Source of the DNA: Gonatopus flavifemur
Taxonomy: Eukaryota; Arthropoda; Insecta; Hymenoptera; Dryinidae
DNA length: 64,000 bases
Direction: 5' to 3'
Assembly: GCA_018340375.1 (NCBI GenBank)
Contig: JAFFJZ010000009.1
Span: forward strand, 15,392,501-15,456,500
A program made the translations under genes and the position numbers. This document shows positions 36,613 through 47,298 of the stretch, piece after piece; the first letter of the stretch is position 1, and every line of letters starts with the position of its first letter. A model generated the notes under the pieces. The model was given only the letters and a program-made list of their open reading frames with translations. It was not told where the DNA came from and did not search any database.

Positions 36613-36904
36613 CCCAGTGAACACTATTGAGAGGAAGAGATCTTTAAGAGGTCTTTTGAAAGAGCTCTATCAATGTTATCATATTGATATCTGAATGGTA
36701 TCATTTTTCTGAGATCTCAGAAAAAAATCCTCTTAAAGAGTTCGTTTGGATAACATTCTGGTAACCTCTTATTTTCTGCAGAAATCGACGCATCTGATAA
36801 TATTCTGATATCTTTATTTCAACCTTCTGCAAGGTCTATCTGACCTCTTACACATATTGAGGAGATCTTCAAGACCTCCGGATGATAACATACTGTTCAC
36901 TGGG
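36613..36904. mobile_element. 292-bp MITE inserted in the LINE YADD motif
   Basis: Ends are CCCAGTGAACA and its complement, TGTTCACTGGG. The flanking 2-bp TC duplication is at 36611-36612 and 36905-36906. Removing the element restores the minus-strand codons for the LINE catalytic AYADD region, which confirms its borders. Confidence 0.7.
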
Positions 36905-36964
36905 TCTGCATAGGCCAGGGACCAGATCCTCTCCTCTTCCACCTTCACACCTCCTACATTTTCC

Positions 36965-37091
36965 TGGTAAAAACGAAGTGTAACAAAATACATTTGCGAT
37001 GCATTCCACGGCGCGAAACACCACTCCGGGTGCATTCGGATGAACCTCGCATTGCACTGTAACTACAGTGTAACATTTTATTTTCACCAGG
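36965..37091. mobile_element. ~127-bp MITE with CCTGGT ends inside the LINE
   Basis: CCTGGTAAAAACGAAGTGTA at the left pairs with the complement of the right end, CCTGGTGAAAATAAAATGTT. It splits the RT palm between the KRR and VGGVKVEEER segments. A similar terminus (CCCTGGTGAAAATAAAGTGT) occurs near 55038. Confidence 0.55.
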
Positions 37092-38750
37092 GTTCTTCTC
37101 TTCATTGCAGCATCCAAATTAAAAATATATAATCCAAAGAAAACAGAACTCAAACAACACCCTTGCTTCACCCCTTTCATGGTCCAGAATGCCTCTGTTA
37201 GTCCCTTTCCACCTCTGACTTTGATACACGATCCAATATATGGGCTGCTCAGTTCATCCACAAGGTAAGTGCTTATCCCCATTCCTACTGAATGTTCCCA
37301 TAGTTTCTGCTGGTTCACCGTATCGAATGCCGCATGTAGATCCAAAAACAACGTGAATAGCTCCTCTTCTTTGTTCCTCCGAGTTAGATGATTCAGCACA
37401 TAAATATTATTCATTGTGGAACGTCCTCTCCTAAATCCCGCTCGACTTTCCGGTAGGAGTTTTTTAACCTCAATTTCTTCTCACAATCTACCTCTTGAAA
37501 TTTCCGTGTATATTTTATACGCCGTGCATGATAAAGCTATTCCTCTGTAGTTTTTCACCACTTCCGAGCTACCCTCTTCATGGATTGGAACAACAATACT
37601 CGTTTTCCAATCCTCCGGTATTGTGCCCTTGCTCCAAATTTCCTTCATTACATCTATTAATCTTGCCCTGACTCCAGCTCCTCCGTATAACCATGCTTCT
37701 CCTGGTATTCTATCCATCTCCGCAGCTTTATTTTCCTTCAACCTGTCCATTGTCGTAATTATCTCTCCCTCCTTCAGAATCCCTGATTCCTCTATATTTT
37801 TAACGTATGAAGTATCCCCTCTTGTACCAGGTTCTGTATTGACCATAAATCCGTCTAATAATTTCTTGAAATACTTCACCCACTCCTCTTTTTTCATCTC
37901 ATTTCCTACCCCCTCTTTCTTTTTCTTCTTCCATTTACATATTTCCAAATGTCTTTCTCCTTTTACAGGTTTTTCCATATAGTTTCCTCACGTTTCTTTT
38001 TCTTCTCTTCTTTTCCTTTGAAATATTGCAACATTTCCTTCTTCTTCTCCAGAAAACTGTGCTTTGTAATCTTTCCTTCCCTCCAACTTTTACATGACCT
38101 ATGTACTATCCTCTTCCATCTCGTACAGCTTCTGTCCCACCAGTATTTATGCCCAATAGATCTTTTCTCTATAATTATATTTTCTTCCATCATTGCATTA
38201 TTAACCGTTTCTTTCAACTTTTTCCGTTTTCTTTCTATTGTTTCTTCCTGTATTTCTTCTATTTTATCTGTCTTCTCTTTGCAAAGTTTCATTGCTTCTT
38301 TGTACTATCTAACTAGAATATATTCTTCTTCTGCTATCTTCTCCGTTTCTTCAGTCCTATTCTCTAATTTTCAACTCAATTCTAAAGGCATATGGTCTGA
38401 GTTTACTCTTTCCCCTACTCTGAAATCCTTGAATTTATTTATACTTAATTTATTTATGATACATAGACCTATTACCGAATGTCCAATAGTTCCTACATAT
38501 GCCCATTCCCCTTTACTATCCCCCTCCACACTTCCGTTCAAAAAGTACCATCCTTCTTCTCTTATCAACTCTATCAACCCTCTGCTCGATTAATTTCTAC
38601 TTTATCTTCACTCATTCTTTTTCTTATAATCACGCCGGCCATCTCTAGAGTTTTTGTTTATTATCGACTCTATCTTTTCCTGCCTCACCGTCCTTTCCAT
38701 GAGCCCTTGAGCCGCCTATATCTTTCTTCTCTCCGCTCTTCTCCATAACC

Positions 38751-40044
38751 TCTAAATTATAGCACTATTTCTCTTATCCTATGAAACTCTAAATCCAATA
38801 CTTGCACTATTGTCTCCAGTATTACTTATATAGATCAATCTTCTCTCATTTTCTAATGCACGCTAGCTATATAATATATCTTAAATTGTAATAAAATACA
38901 GATATTTATTGCAACGATTTCACACGCGACACACGAGCTTACACGCCCTCTAACCAAGTCCCGAATTTTTGCAGTACAAATGTGCTAAAATTTTCTGGTA
39001 CATGTACAAGTTAATTGCTTCCAGTACATGTACGGGAACTTTCCGGTGAAATCCTTTCATAGTGTATGGATAAGGGAAAAAATATATTCACCTCAGGGGA
39101 AGTGGAAAATTCCCACTCGTGTGATTATCTCCCCTCGTTTTTGGTTCGAAGAGACGAACTTCACACTCCTCGGAAATTTCTAACTTTCCCCCTTGGTGGA
39201 CGATACCCGATTATTGGGTTTCAGCATTTCTCAGAATAGAAGCACTGTTGATGATACTTTATGAAACTTTCTCCTTCATGATTTCTTTATACCATGCATA
39301 TTTCGAAGAATATATCATCTCACTAATATATGCATTGGTGTAATATAAAAATTCATTATCATCAGAGCTTCTAGGTAGAACTAGAAGAAGTATTTCATTT
39401 ATGAACATATTTCATATTTTGCCTAACATATAATCACATTTCAATCATTCTGAAGTGAATTTAGAATAGGCAACTTGGTTATTTTGTAGTACATCTTTAG
39501 CATGCACGGTATCACCGAGCAATTTCACATGACTCCACTTATTAACCATTCAGCGATTTTTTCCTTCAGATTGATGAATTTCAACAAAAAATCACGAGAA
39601 CAAATCTTCTACTTAGATTTCCCAGTAAAATTATGAAAATTTTTTTATTCCCGATAATTCGCTATTTTCGGGATTCCGATCCGTCATATGGGATCCCCCA
39701 TTTCGAATTAAGGAAACTGGAGAATGGATTCATAACCAGCGCCTATACAGTGGATATAAAGTACTCCTCATTGAATCCAAAAAATATTTGAGTAACAGAA
39801 AACATCAAAATTATACCATTCTCATGGTTTTTGTGTCAAAAAATTTGTTTCCTCACATTTTTTTTGCAATAAATCACTCGCAGGTATTTTCTGATATCCT
39901 GTTCATTCCCGATTCACCAGAGAAGGGACTGAAGGAATCGCAAAAAGGAGCAATGATCCTAAATTGATCGCATTTTTAGGTACTCATCGGTATACGTGGT
40001 ATATCAAGCACGGAGTGCTTGAGGGGATACGAGCGGTCCAATTC
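38751..40044. other. No gene seen; repeat fragments
   Basis: 38970-39060 carries AGTACATGTAC-type fragments, similar to the copia insertion site at 13365 and 18463. 39968-40016 matches 43240-43290 in inverted orientation. The remainder has no reading frame I can support. Confidence 0.45.
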
Positions 40045-40183
40045 TTTCGAGACAAAGTACGTGAAAATACGTGCATCGATTCAAAATATCTCTCTGTACA
40101 GCATTTCTTTAGCATCTCAAGAAATGCTGTACAGAGAGATATTTCGAATCGATGCACGCATTTTCACGTACTTTGTCTCGAAA
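40045..40183. repeat. Hairpin repeat with 64-bp arms
   Basis: The arm 40045-40108 (TTTCGAGACAAAGTACGTG onward) pairs with 40120-40183 with about two mismatches around an 11-base loop. It lies at the truncated 3' end of the RTE-like LINE. Confidence 0.65.
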
Positions 40184-40189
40184 AAATTC

Positions 40190-42364
40190 AGAAAAGCCCA
40201 GCCGCTCCCTAGATATTTGAATTCTTTGACTTGCTGAATTGTCTCTGCATCTATTTTGACTTTCGTTCTCTTCCATCTTTTCGCTGTTGTACAAATCATG
40301 AATTTTGTTTTGTCCTTATTTATATTCATACAATATTTGTCTAGTAATGGTCTTCTCATAGTGTTGAGAGTATTTTCTACCTCAGCACCACTCGTAGCTA
40401 ATATAGCTATGTCATCCGCAAATCTCAACATTGCTTTTCACCTTGAAGCCGTAATTCCAATTGCACTTGCTCCTTCACTTCGTTCATCGCTTCTTCTACA
40501 TACAAATTGAAAATCAATGGCGATAGTGAGCATCCTGGACTGAACTGATCTTCTGCTAATCTACTCTCTATTTTATTCTCTATTCTCCTGTAGTTGATTT
40601 TTGTCAGTATTTTCGAGGCATGTAAAGTTGAACTGATCGTTCTGTAGTTCTCGCATTTGTCTGCTCCTTGTTTTTTTGAAATGGCAACAATTTTATTCTC
40701 CTGGAAATCTTTCGGTACTTCGCCTATTTCGTACATATCTCTGACCAATTCAAACAGTGCATCACGAGTTCTCTGACTGGAGGCTTTGATAAGGTCCGCA
40801 CTTATGCCATTTATTCCTGGCGCTTTATTATTCTTCAATTCTCCTAAAGCCCTGTCGAATTCTGATCTCAAAATTGAATCTCCCAATTCTTCTTCATCGA
40901 CGTCTTCCTCCCCCTCTAAAAATCCTATATCATCGCTTCCTCCATACAGATCCTCTGAATGATTAATCTATTGTTCTATTTTTCCCTCAGTTCTTATCAG
41001 TTGTACCCCTGGAGAATTTTTAATCTTACTGCTTCTAGATTTCATTTGTCCAAAAAATCTCTTAACAATCCTATATGCCTCATCAATTTTTCCCAAATGT
41101 AATCTTACTTCTACATCTTGACCTTCCCCCTCCAACCATTGTTCTTTTGCTTTCCTTGATTCTCTGATTATTTTATTCCTCAGTGCCTTGTATGTCTGCT
41201 GGTCTTGTTCACTATTCTTATTCTTGTGTTTCCTCCTTTCATTAATTAAATCGAGAATTTCTTCTGTTATCCATGGTTTCTTAGGCTCTATCCCATCGTT
41301 CTTCAAAATTTCATCTGCACATTGCTCTATGTTCCCCTTCATATTTGTTCATCTACTCTCTATTTCCAAGTCTTTCTCTTGTCGATCCTCCAATTTTTCG
41401 TCCAACATCACTTTGATTGCCTCCTGTGTTTTTCCTTGTTTGAGATTTTTCAAATTCCATCTTTTTTACATTTTCCTTTTCTCCTTCAGAGCTTTGAATT
41501 TCAGAGAACATTTCATCAGCAACACATTGTGATCACTATCTATATCCGCGCCTGGATCAGTTTCACAGCTTTTCACTCGGTTTCTAAATCTTTGTTCCAC
41601 TAATATGTCATCAATTTGATATCTTGCTGTATCTCCTGGCATTTTTCAAGTATAGATTCTTCTTGGATGGTTTTTAATAATGTGTTGGTAATAATCATTT
41701 TATGACTCTCACAGAATTCGATCAAACGTTGTCCTCTTTCATTTCTTCTTCCTAACGCAAAATCTCCTATTATGTTGGCCTCTTTTCCTTGCCCTACTAC
41801 CGCATTCCAGTCGCCTATGATCATTAAATTTTCTTCTCCCTTCACATATTCTATCACTTCTTCTATTTCATCGTACGTTTTTTCGATATCCTCCTCTGAG
41901 TATGCAGATGTGGGCATGTATACTTGGACTATAACAGTGTCTACCGGTTTTCTTCTAATTCTGACGATCATCACGCGTTCGCTATGTTGCAAATAATTTT
42001 CTATCCTATTCCCTACCCTTTTATGCATTTTAATTCCCACACCTGCTTGACCATTCTTTGATCCTGTATGAATGATTCTATAATCCCCACTCCAGAAATC
42101 CCCTTCTTGCGGCCATCTCATTTCACTGATTCCTATTACATCGATACCCAACCTCTTCATTTCCAATTTGAAATTCTCTGATTTTCCTGCTTGTCTCAGT
42201 GATCTAACATTCCATACCCCGACTCGAAGAATGTTCTCTTCCTTCCCTATCTTCTTTGGGTTTCTATCTTGTTTGATGAGGCTCTCTCGAGCAGCCTCCA
42301 TCCGGAGATCCGAACAGGAGGCTATTTTACCTCCGGAATATTCCACCCGAGAGAACGCCATCAT
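40190..42364 (-). pseudogene. Craniofacial-development-protein-2-like (RTE-type) LINE, broken
   Basis: An APE endonuclease frame (42364-41600) has VGVWNVRSLRQAGK, ISEMRWP and MIIGDWNAVVG. A linker (41342-40968) follows. RT fingers (40886-40540) contain NNKAPGINGISADLI. Then the frame jumps from AEDQF to SPGCSLSPLIFNLY with no stop, an in-frame deletion of the region that should hold the first catalytic Asp. The FADDIAILA motif (about 40420) and EFKYLG follow in another frame. The 3' part is lost at ~40200. A TAG at 40968-40970 falls where related proteins likely have Trp. The ATG at 42364 gives a short leader before the endonuclease. It would nick and copy into target DNA, but this copy cannot. 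Confidence 0.75.
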
Positions 42365-42454
42365 GTTGTTCTTGTTGCTTCTTTTTCAATTAATCAAAAT
42401 TCAAAATTCTAGGTTTGGAGAAAAGATTTCATTTCCTCGGGAATATTAAAAGAT

Positions 42455-42840
42455 GAACCCATGTTGCATATAAATCAGTCCACAAATGCAAACTTGACTA
42501 AATTCACATTCGCCATCTTGGATCCGCCATCTGGAACTCGTTTTTCGACGTCAGATTCGGATTCAGCACCCTTCAAAACCCCTAGGACCCATGTTTCATA
42601 TAAATCTGTCCACAAATGCAAAGTTGACTAAATTCATGTCCGCCATCTGGAACTCGTTTTTTCGACGTCAGATTCGAATTCCTCACCCTTCAAAACCACG
42701 TTTCATACAAATCTGTCCACAAATGCGAAATTGACTCAATTCACGTTCGCCATCCTGGATCCGCTACCTTGAATTCGGGATTTGACTCCAGATTCGGATT
42801 CAGCACCCTTGAAAACCCCTAGGACCCATGTTTCATAATA
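42455..42840 (+). repeat. ~125-bp tandem repeat, three diverged copies
   Basis: Each copy has CCATGTTNCATATAAATC, CACAAATGC, TTGACTNAATTCA, CGCCATC, GACNNCAGATTCG and AAAACC landmarks. A reverse-complement copy lies at 44030-44250. A GGATCC/GCCAT-rich array of similar style is at 52.0-52.8 kb. Confidence 0.65.
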
Positions 42841-44029
42841 ATTCATCGATCCGAGCCAAGATAGCGAATATTCAAAGACTATGGAGAAAATGAGGTATAT
42901 ATATATATGTATACAGCGGAGAAGATTTCCTCCGGGATTACCTTTTTGTTCAGAAAAAAATTTTCAAAAAATAGAAGGACTTGTCCGATTGCAATAGAAA
43001 AAAATTATCTCGGGGGATGAGTTCGAAGAAGGTCCTCTATAAATTTCATCCAATTTGGTCCACTCAGTCCAGAGGTATCCCTGGTACAGATTGACAGACA
43101 GACCGACATACAGACGACCCCACCGATCATCAATCAGTATTGCATGAAATAAAAAACTATCCAACTTCCAATTGGATTACTCAAATATTTCAGAAGATAC
43201 GGTCAGAGCGTACGATAGCGGGTGCAATAGGCTGCAATAGGTGCTGGTATACTACGTATACCGATGAGTGCCTAAAAACGGATCCAACCTGGTGCCCATA
43301 CAGCACCGGGAAGTACTATTAACATCCTTGGAACGTCTCCTGAAACATTATTGAAATGTTCTGAAAATGTTTCGGGACGTTCAGAAAACATCGCATTTAT
43401 ATACCAGGGATGTACAAATGTCCGGTATAGTTTTATTTAGGTTTCCATGGAACGTTTATGAAACATGTAAAATGAGAATTTGTTAATGATCAAACTTGTA
43501 CCAAATCTTTTAATATTCTCCATTCCGAGGAGATGCAAATGAACTGCGGTGAAGCCTGTATCGACACACTTGGTGAATTACATTTGCATCTTTTCAATAC
43601 ATTGCATGTAGTGAAATTTTGTTTCGCGTCAATCTTGAGGTTATGTGAATCTCAATATATTGACTCAATTCTCAAAAATTCGCATTCTGCCAATAGTTTT
43701 GAACTTTTGGAATGGAATTCTCCCAAATATTCAATACAAAACATATTTTGATTGTTGTTTGGTCCTTTTTTCCCTAGTGAAATTATAAATATACATTTGC
43801 ATAGGTTGGAGATAGAATCCTTGGTTTTCATATACCGTCTCGAGAACGTTCTGAAAATGTCCCATAGCATGCATAAACAATATCCTCAAAACGTTTTGTC
43901 CATCACATTGAATGAATGTTCCTAAGACGTTTGGAAAACGTGCTTTTGGCAACCAACATCTGTGGCAGTTTAGACACGTTTTTAAAACGTTCTGAGAACT
44001 TTCGTTGCTGATTGGGTGGATCCAAAATA
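42841..44029. other. No gene seen; repeat-derived sequence
   Basis: Includes an AT microsatellite at about 42895-42908, a GACAGACAGACC stretch near 43096, and AACGTTCTGAAAATG-like segments in both orientations at 43320-43390 and 43850-44010. None of these frames is supported. Confidence 0.4.
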
Positions 44030-44250
44030 GCCGGACGTAAATTCAGTCATTTTGGGGTTCATGGACATATTATCATTAAATATCGGTTCTAGGAGTTTTC
44101 GAGGATGCATAATCCAGATGTGGCGTCAAAAAATGCATTCAAGATAACGGACGTGAATGTAGTCATCCTTGGATTTGTGAACAGATTTATATGAAACATG
44201 GGTTGTGTAGGTTTCTAGGGGGTTCTGAATCAAAATCTGGGATCAAATGG
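44030..44250 (-). repeat. Inverted copy of the 42.5-kb repeat
   Basis: The reverse complement reads CCCATGTTTCATATAAATCT, then CACAAATCC and CACGTCCG, in the same order as the units at 42455-42840. Confidence 0.55.
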
Positions 44251-44673
44251 TAAAAAAAAAATGAGAATTTGTAATTCCGTGTTAGCTTTTTTGCATCCAA
44301 GCACTCTTCAGGAGCTGGTTGGCGTTATGACAACTGCACACTGGTTAGAATCTGAATATGTACACAGTAGTTATTGAAACAAATGGAGCGTCAGGATGTT
44401 CCAATTCGGTCTGAATTACATTGGGGTGACTTCTTTACGCATGAAAGACTTTCCGTTACGCTTATTATATTTGCTTACGCTTTAGTCACGCTCCAAGGCT
44501 CCATTTTTACGAGCACAGTTGTCCAAATCCTGCAATTGTTGAAAACATGTTCCTAAATCATTTGAAGATGGTATAAAGAATGGCAGTGGATTAGTTTCAC
44601 GCTTTCTGAATATGACACTTGAAAATTTTTTCAGTTGAATGAAAATCCGATGAGTGCCTTCTCATATATCCCC

Positions 44674-44985
44674 GGACCTCATCAGTTTTTGTTAACCCGG
44701 TCTCTTCACGCTGCCAAGGCCAATTGGACCAGGGGAAGCATACTTCCAACCTAACCTACGTGGCAGGGGTAAGATTCCCTGACTTATCAACCGTCGTTCC
44801 CCTATTCCGGGTGTAGCCGCTTTCGGGATAAACTTTGGTTGACGCACCGAACGCTATCTCCCCTTTTGCGGCATCACCGTTGGGGAGAAAGGCGGATTGA
44901 TTAGTCAGGGATTCGAACCCCCAAGTCTGCCGGACATCCATGTCTGAAAATTAGTGCGTGAACCATTCAGCCATGGAGCCGGTTT
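44674..44985 (-). mobile_element. tRNA-derived SINE with 10-bp target duplication
   Basis: ATATATCCCC occurs at 44664-44673 and 44986-44995. The minus-strand head (44980 to about 44905) reads GGCTCCATGGCTGAATGG, with an A-box-like TGGCTGAATGG and a B box GGTTCGAATCC. It resembles a class II (Ser/Leu-type) tRNA gene with an extended variable arm. The tRNA-unrelated body continues to 44674 and lacks a poly-A tail. SINEs are transcribed by Pol III and mobilised by a partner LINE. The partner is not identifiable here. Confidence 0.7.
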
Positions 44986-45479
44986 ATATATCCCCAGATA
45001 TCTGAATCGTCCAAGATGCGAGCGAAGCGAGCATATGTGGGCAACAACTACACGTTAACTATACAGGGTGGTCCATTTGAAGTGATATAGTCAAATATCT
45101 CGGAGACTAGTGGAGATGGGAAAAAATGTTCCGGATGAAAAGTTAAGGGTTCCAAGGGGGAAGTATGATGCTGACCTTGAAAAATCCCTCAGAGGTCATT
45201 TTGAAGGTCATTTAGGGGTCAAGATGGTTTTTTTGAATGGGATTCCTATTTTTCCACCATGACATGGGAAAGCTGGTTTCAAACCCTTTACGAAACACTG
45301 GTGATGGACCCCTTTCCACCCATTGGGGTGCAAGGTATGAACCATCGGAGTTATTGATGGACTACTCTTAGCGCTACCCAGGAACAACGACGTTGACGTG
45401 GTAGTTCTCTGTTCCCTCCGGAGTGCTTGATTATCGTGAGTCCCCTTGCCTCTCACATGAGAGGTGCTTGATGCTGTTA

Positions 45480-45695
45480 CAATAATTACTCGAAGTTACC
45501 CCCCTCTGCCTGGATACATAATCCTGGTATGTTGGCACAAACAGTGCGGATGCGATCGATCATGTCCTCCCTCATTTACAAAACACCTTCCAAATTTTTT
45601 TGGTAAATCTACAAAGAAATTTTTCACAGTGTAACTCTCTTTGGTGAAGTCTCTGGAAGCTCGAAGGATTTTTGTATCCGTTCGAAGGTGCATCC
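45480..45695 (-). pseudogene. Inverted fragment of a second DD41D transposase C-terminus
   Basis: The minus strand of 45580-45522 matches 47080-47120 of the resident transposase (GACATGA[C/T]CGATCGCATCC). It then continues with a different end (IPGLCIQAEGG) closer to a usual family C-terminus. It shows a rearrangement or a nested insertion of a related copy. Confidence 0.5.
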
Positions 45696-46156
45696 TAATC
45701 GACGTTATGTGGTATGATCAAAACTTCCAATGTTTCCAGTAACCTTTCAACAATTTTTGAGAGTCGATACTCATTTATAACCCTCATTGAATCAAATGGA
45801 ATAATTTATTCGATTTGAAACGCAATAATCGTAATAAATCTTACACATTACTGCCAACCATCGTAAGCAGAGACTCAGTGTTCCCGTTCGTTTATGTTTA
45901 CGTTTTTTTCCAATGGAATTGTCTCTAATCTGCATTGAAATCAGTTCCGATCTTCGGAGAAAAGCGATAAACAAGAATACATAAACAAACAGAAACATCG
46001 AATTTCTGTTTATTATGGTTGGTTATGTGGATGATTACGGAAATACGTGATCATTCAAACACTGGTTCTAAACTGAGACAATCACAATCGTTCTTCTCCT
46101 TTGCATATTCAATCATCTACATTTATCAATTTATTCCATTCGATTCAATCGAAGAA

Positions 46157-47152
46157 ATGAATCACTATCCACCCTCTGAAATTATTGATATGATGCTTGT
46201 GCTTGGCTCATGTCACAATAATTATAACGAAGCCGCAAGAGTTTACCGGGATCGGTATTCCGATCGCCGCATCCCACACCCCACGACCATCTGTCGACTC
46301 GAATTGAGGGCTCGACGAGGAGTATTGCAGCGAGATCTAAAATATCACCGGTACGACGAGAATGATATCCGTGCAATCACCATATTGGGACTTATCCACT
46401 TGGACCCTCATGTTAGTAGCAGACCGTTGGCACGAATAACTGGTATACCACGGACTACTGTTTTGAGAACCTTGAAGCATGTCAAATATCGACCATACCA
46501 CATTACGTTAACTCAAGCTCTCACTCCAAACGACATGAGACTTCGAATTAGATTCTGCAACTGGGCACGAACAAGGCTGATTGACGATCCTCAATTCTTT
46601 GACTATGTAATGTTCTCCGACGGAACATCTTTTCAGAGCACTGGGCATTTGAATAGGCACAACTCTCATTACTGGTAGGATGTTGATCCGCATTGGTATC
46701 GAGCAATCGACAACCAACATCGTTGAAGCGTGAATGTGTGGTGCGGGATCGTCAATGGCTATTCAGTCGGTCCACATTTTTTCAACGGCACTTTGAACTG
46801 CCCTATGTTCCTGGGATTCCTGGCAGATCATTTACTAGGCTTGCTTGAGGATCTGAATGTACAAAGAAGGCAGAGGATGTGGGTCCAACTAGATGGAGCG
46901 CCACCACATTACGCATTGGTCGTGAGAGAATACCTTGATCATCATTTCCCGGGAAGGTGGATTGGACGAGGTGGGCCAGTTGCGTGGCCTCCACGCTCAC
47001 TTGACTTGACATCTCCCGATTTTTTCCTGTGGGGATTTCTGAAAGACGAAGTATCCAAGGCCCAACCAACAACGAGGGAGGACATGACCGATCGCATCCG
47101 CACTGTTTGTGCCAACATACCGCGATCAGTGTTTCTGAAGACCCCTAAATGA
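46157..47152 (+). pseudogene. DD41D (rosa-like) transposase with two nonsense codons
   Basis: A 332-codon frame starts at the ATG 46157 (MNHYPPSEIIDMML). An N-terminal helix-turn-helix region spans ~1-110. Catalytic motifs are FSDGTSF (D1), WVQLDGAPPHY (D2) and LTSPDFFLW (D3). D2 and D3 are separated by 41 residues, and between them lies the family-typical RWIGRGGPVAWPPRS. Nonsense codons are TAG at 46676-46678 and TGA at 46724-46726, the latter at a probable Trp. No frameshift is needed. The C-terminus is short because the frame ends at KTPK, inside the right inverted repeat. Confidence 0.8.
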
Positions 47153-47298
47153 CCTTCAAAATGACCTCTGAGGGATTTTTCAAGGTCAGCATCATACTCC
47201 CCCTTTGGAACCCTCAACTTTTTATCTGGAACATTTTTTCCCATCTCCACTAGTTTCTGAGATATTTGACCATATTACTTCAAATGGACCACCCTGTA

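Larger units (their letters stand above)
35461..38745 (-). pseudogene. APE-type non-LTR retrotransposon (LINE) ORF2, 5'-truncated and broken
   Basis: Read 5' to 3' on the minus strand: an endonuclease C-terminal part (38700-38371, EEGWYFLNG to NSDHMPLEL), a basic linker (38292-37963), RT fingers (37978-37481, IPEDWKTSIVVPIHEEG, NYRGIALS), RT palm (37414-36960, FLDLHAAFDTV, GVKQGCCLS), RT thumb (36423-36232, EEFKYLGF), and a C-terminal domain with a Cys cluster (36180-35461, NCEFCERKT). There are several nonsense codons, including TGA at 36445-36447 and TAA/TGA near 36210-36240. Two MITEs interrupt it, one splitting the catalytic YADD. The product would copy element RNA at nicked target DNA. 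The endonuclease N-terminus is missing. The clade is uncertain. Confidence 0.8.
45064..47296 (+). mobile_element. DD41D rosa-like Tc1/mariner element with 157-bp TIRs
   Basis: Arms 45064-45220 and 47140-47296 are inverted copies (roughly 92% alike by eye), starting CAGGGTGGTCCATTTGAAGT. TA flanks both ends. The transposase gene (46157-47152) runs into the right arm. Between the left arm and the gene (45221-46000) are extra sequences, including an inverted fragment of a related transposase 3' end. Confidence 0.75.

Noticed and set aside
44756..44941. 61-aa frame on the minus strand
   Set aside because: It lies entirely within the SINE.
44905..44985. Functional tRNA-Ser/Leu gene
   Set aside because: The A and B boxes are good, but the acceptor stem does not close and a SINE body and target duplication follow.
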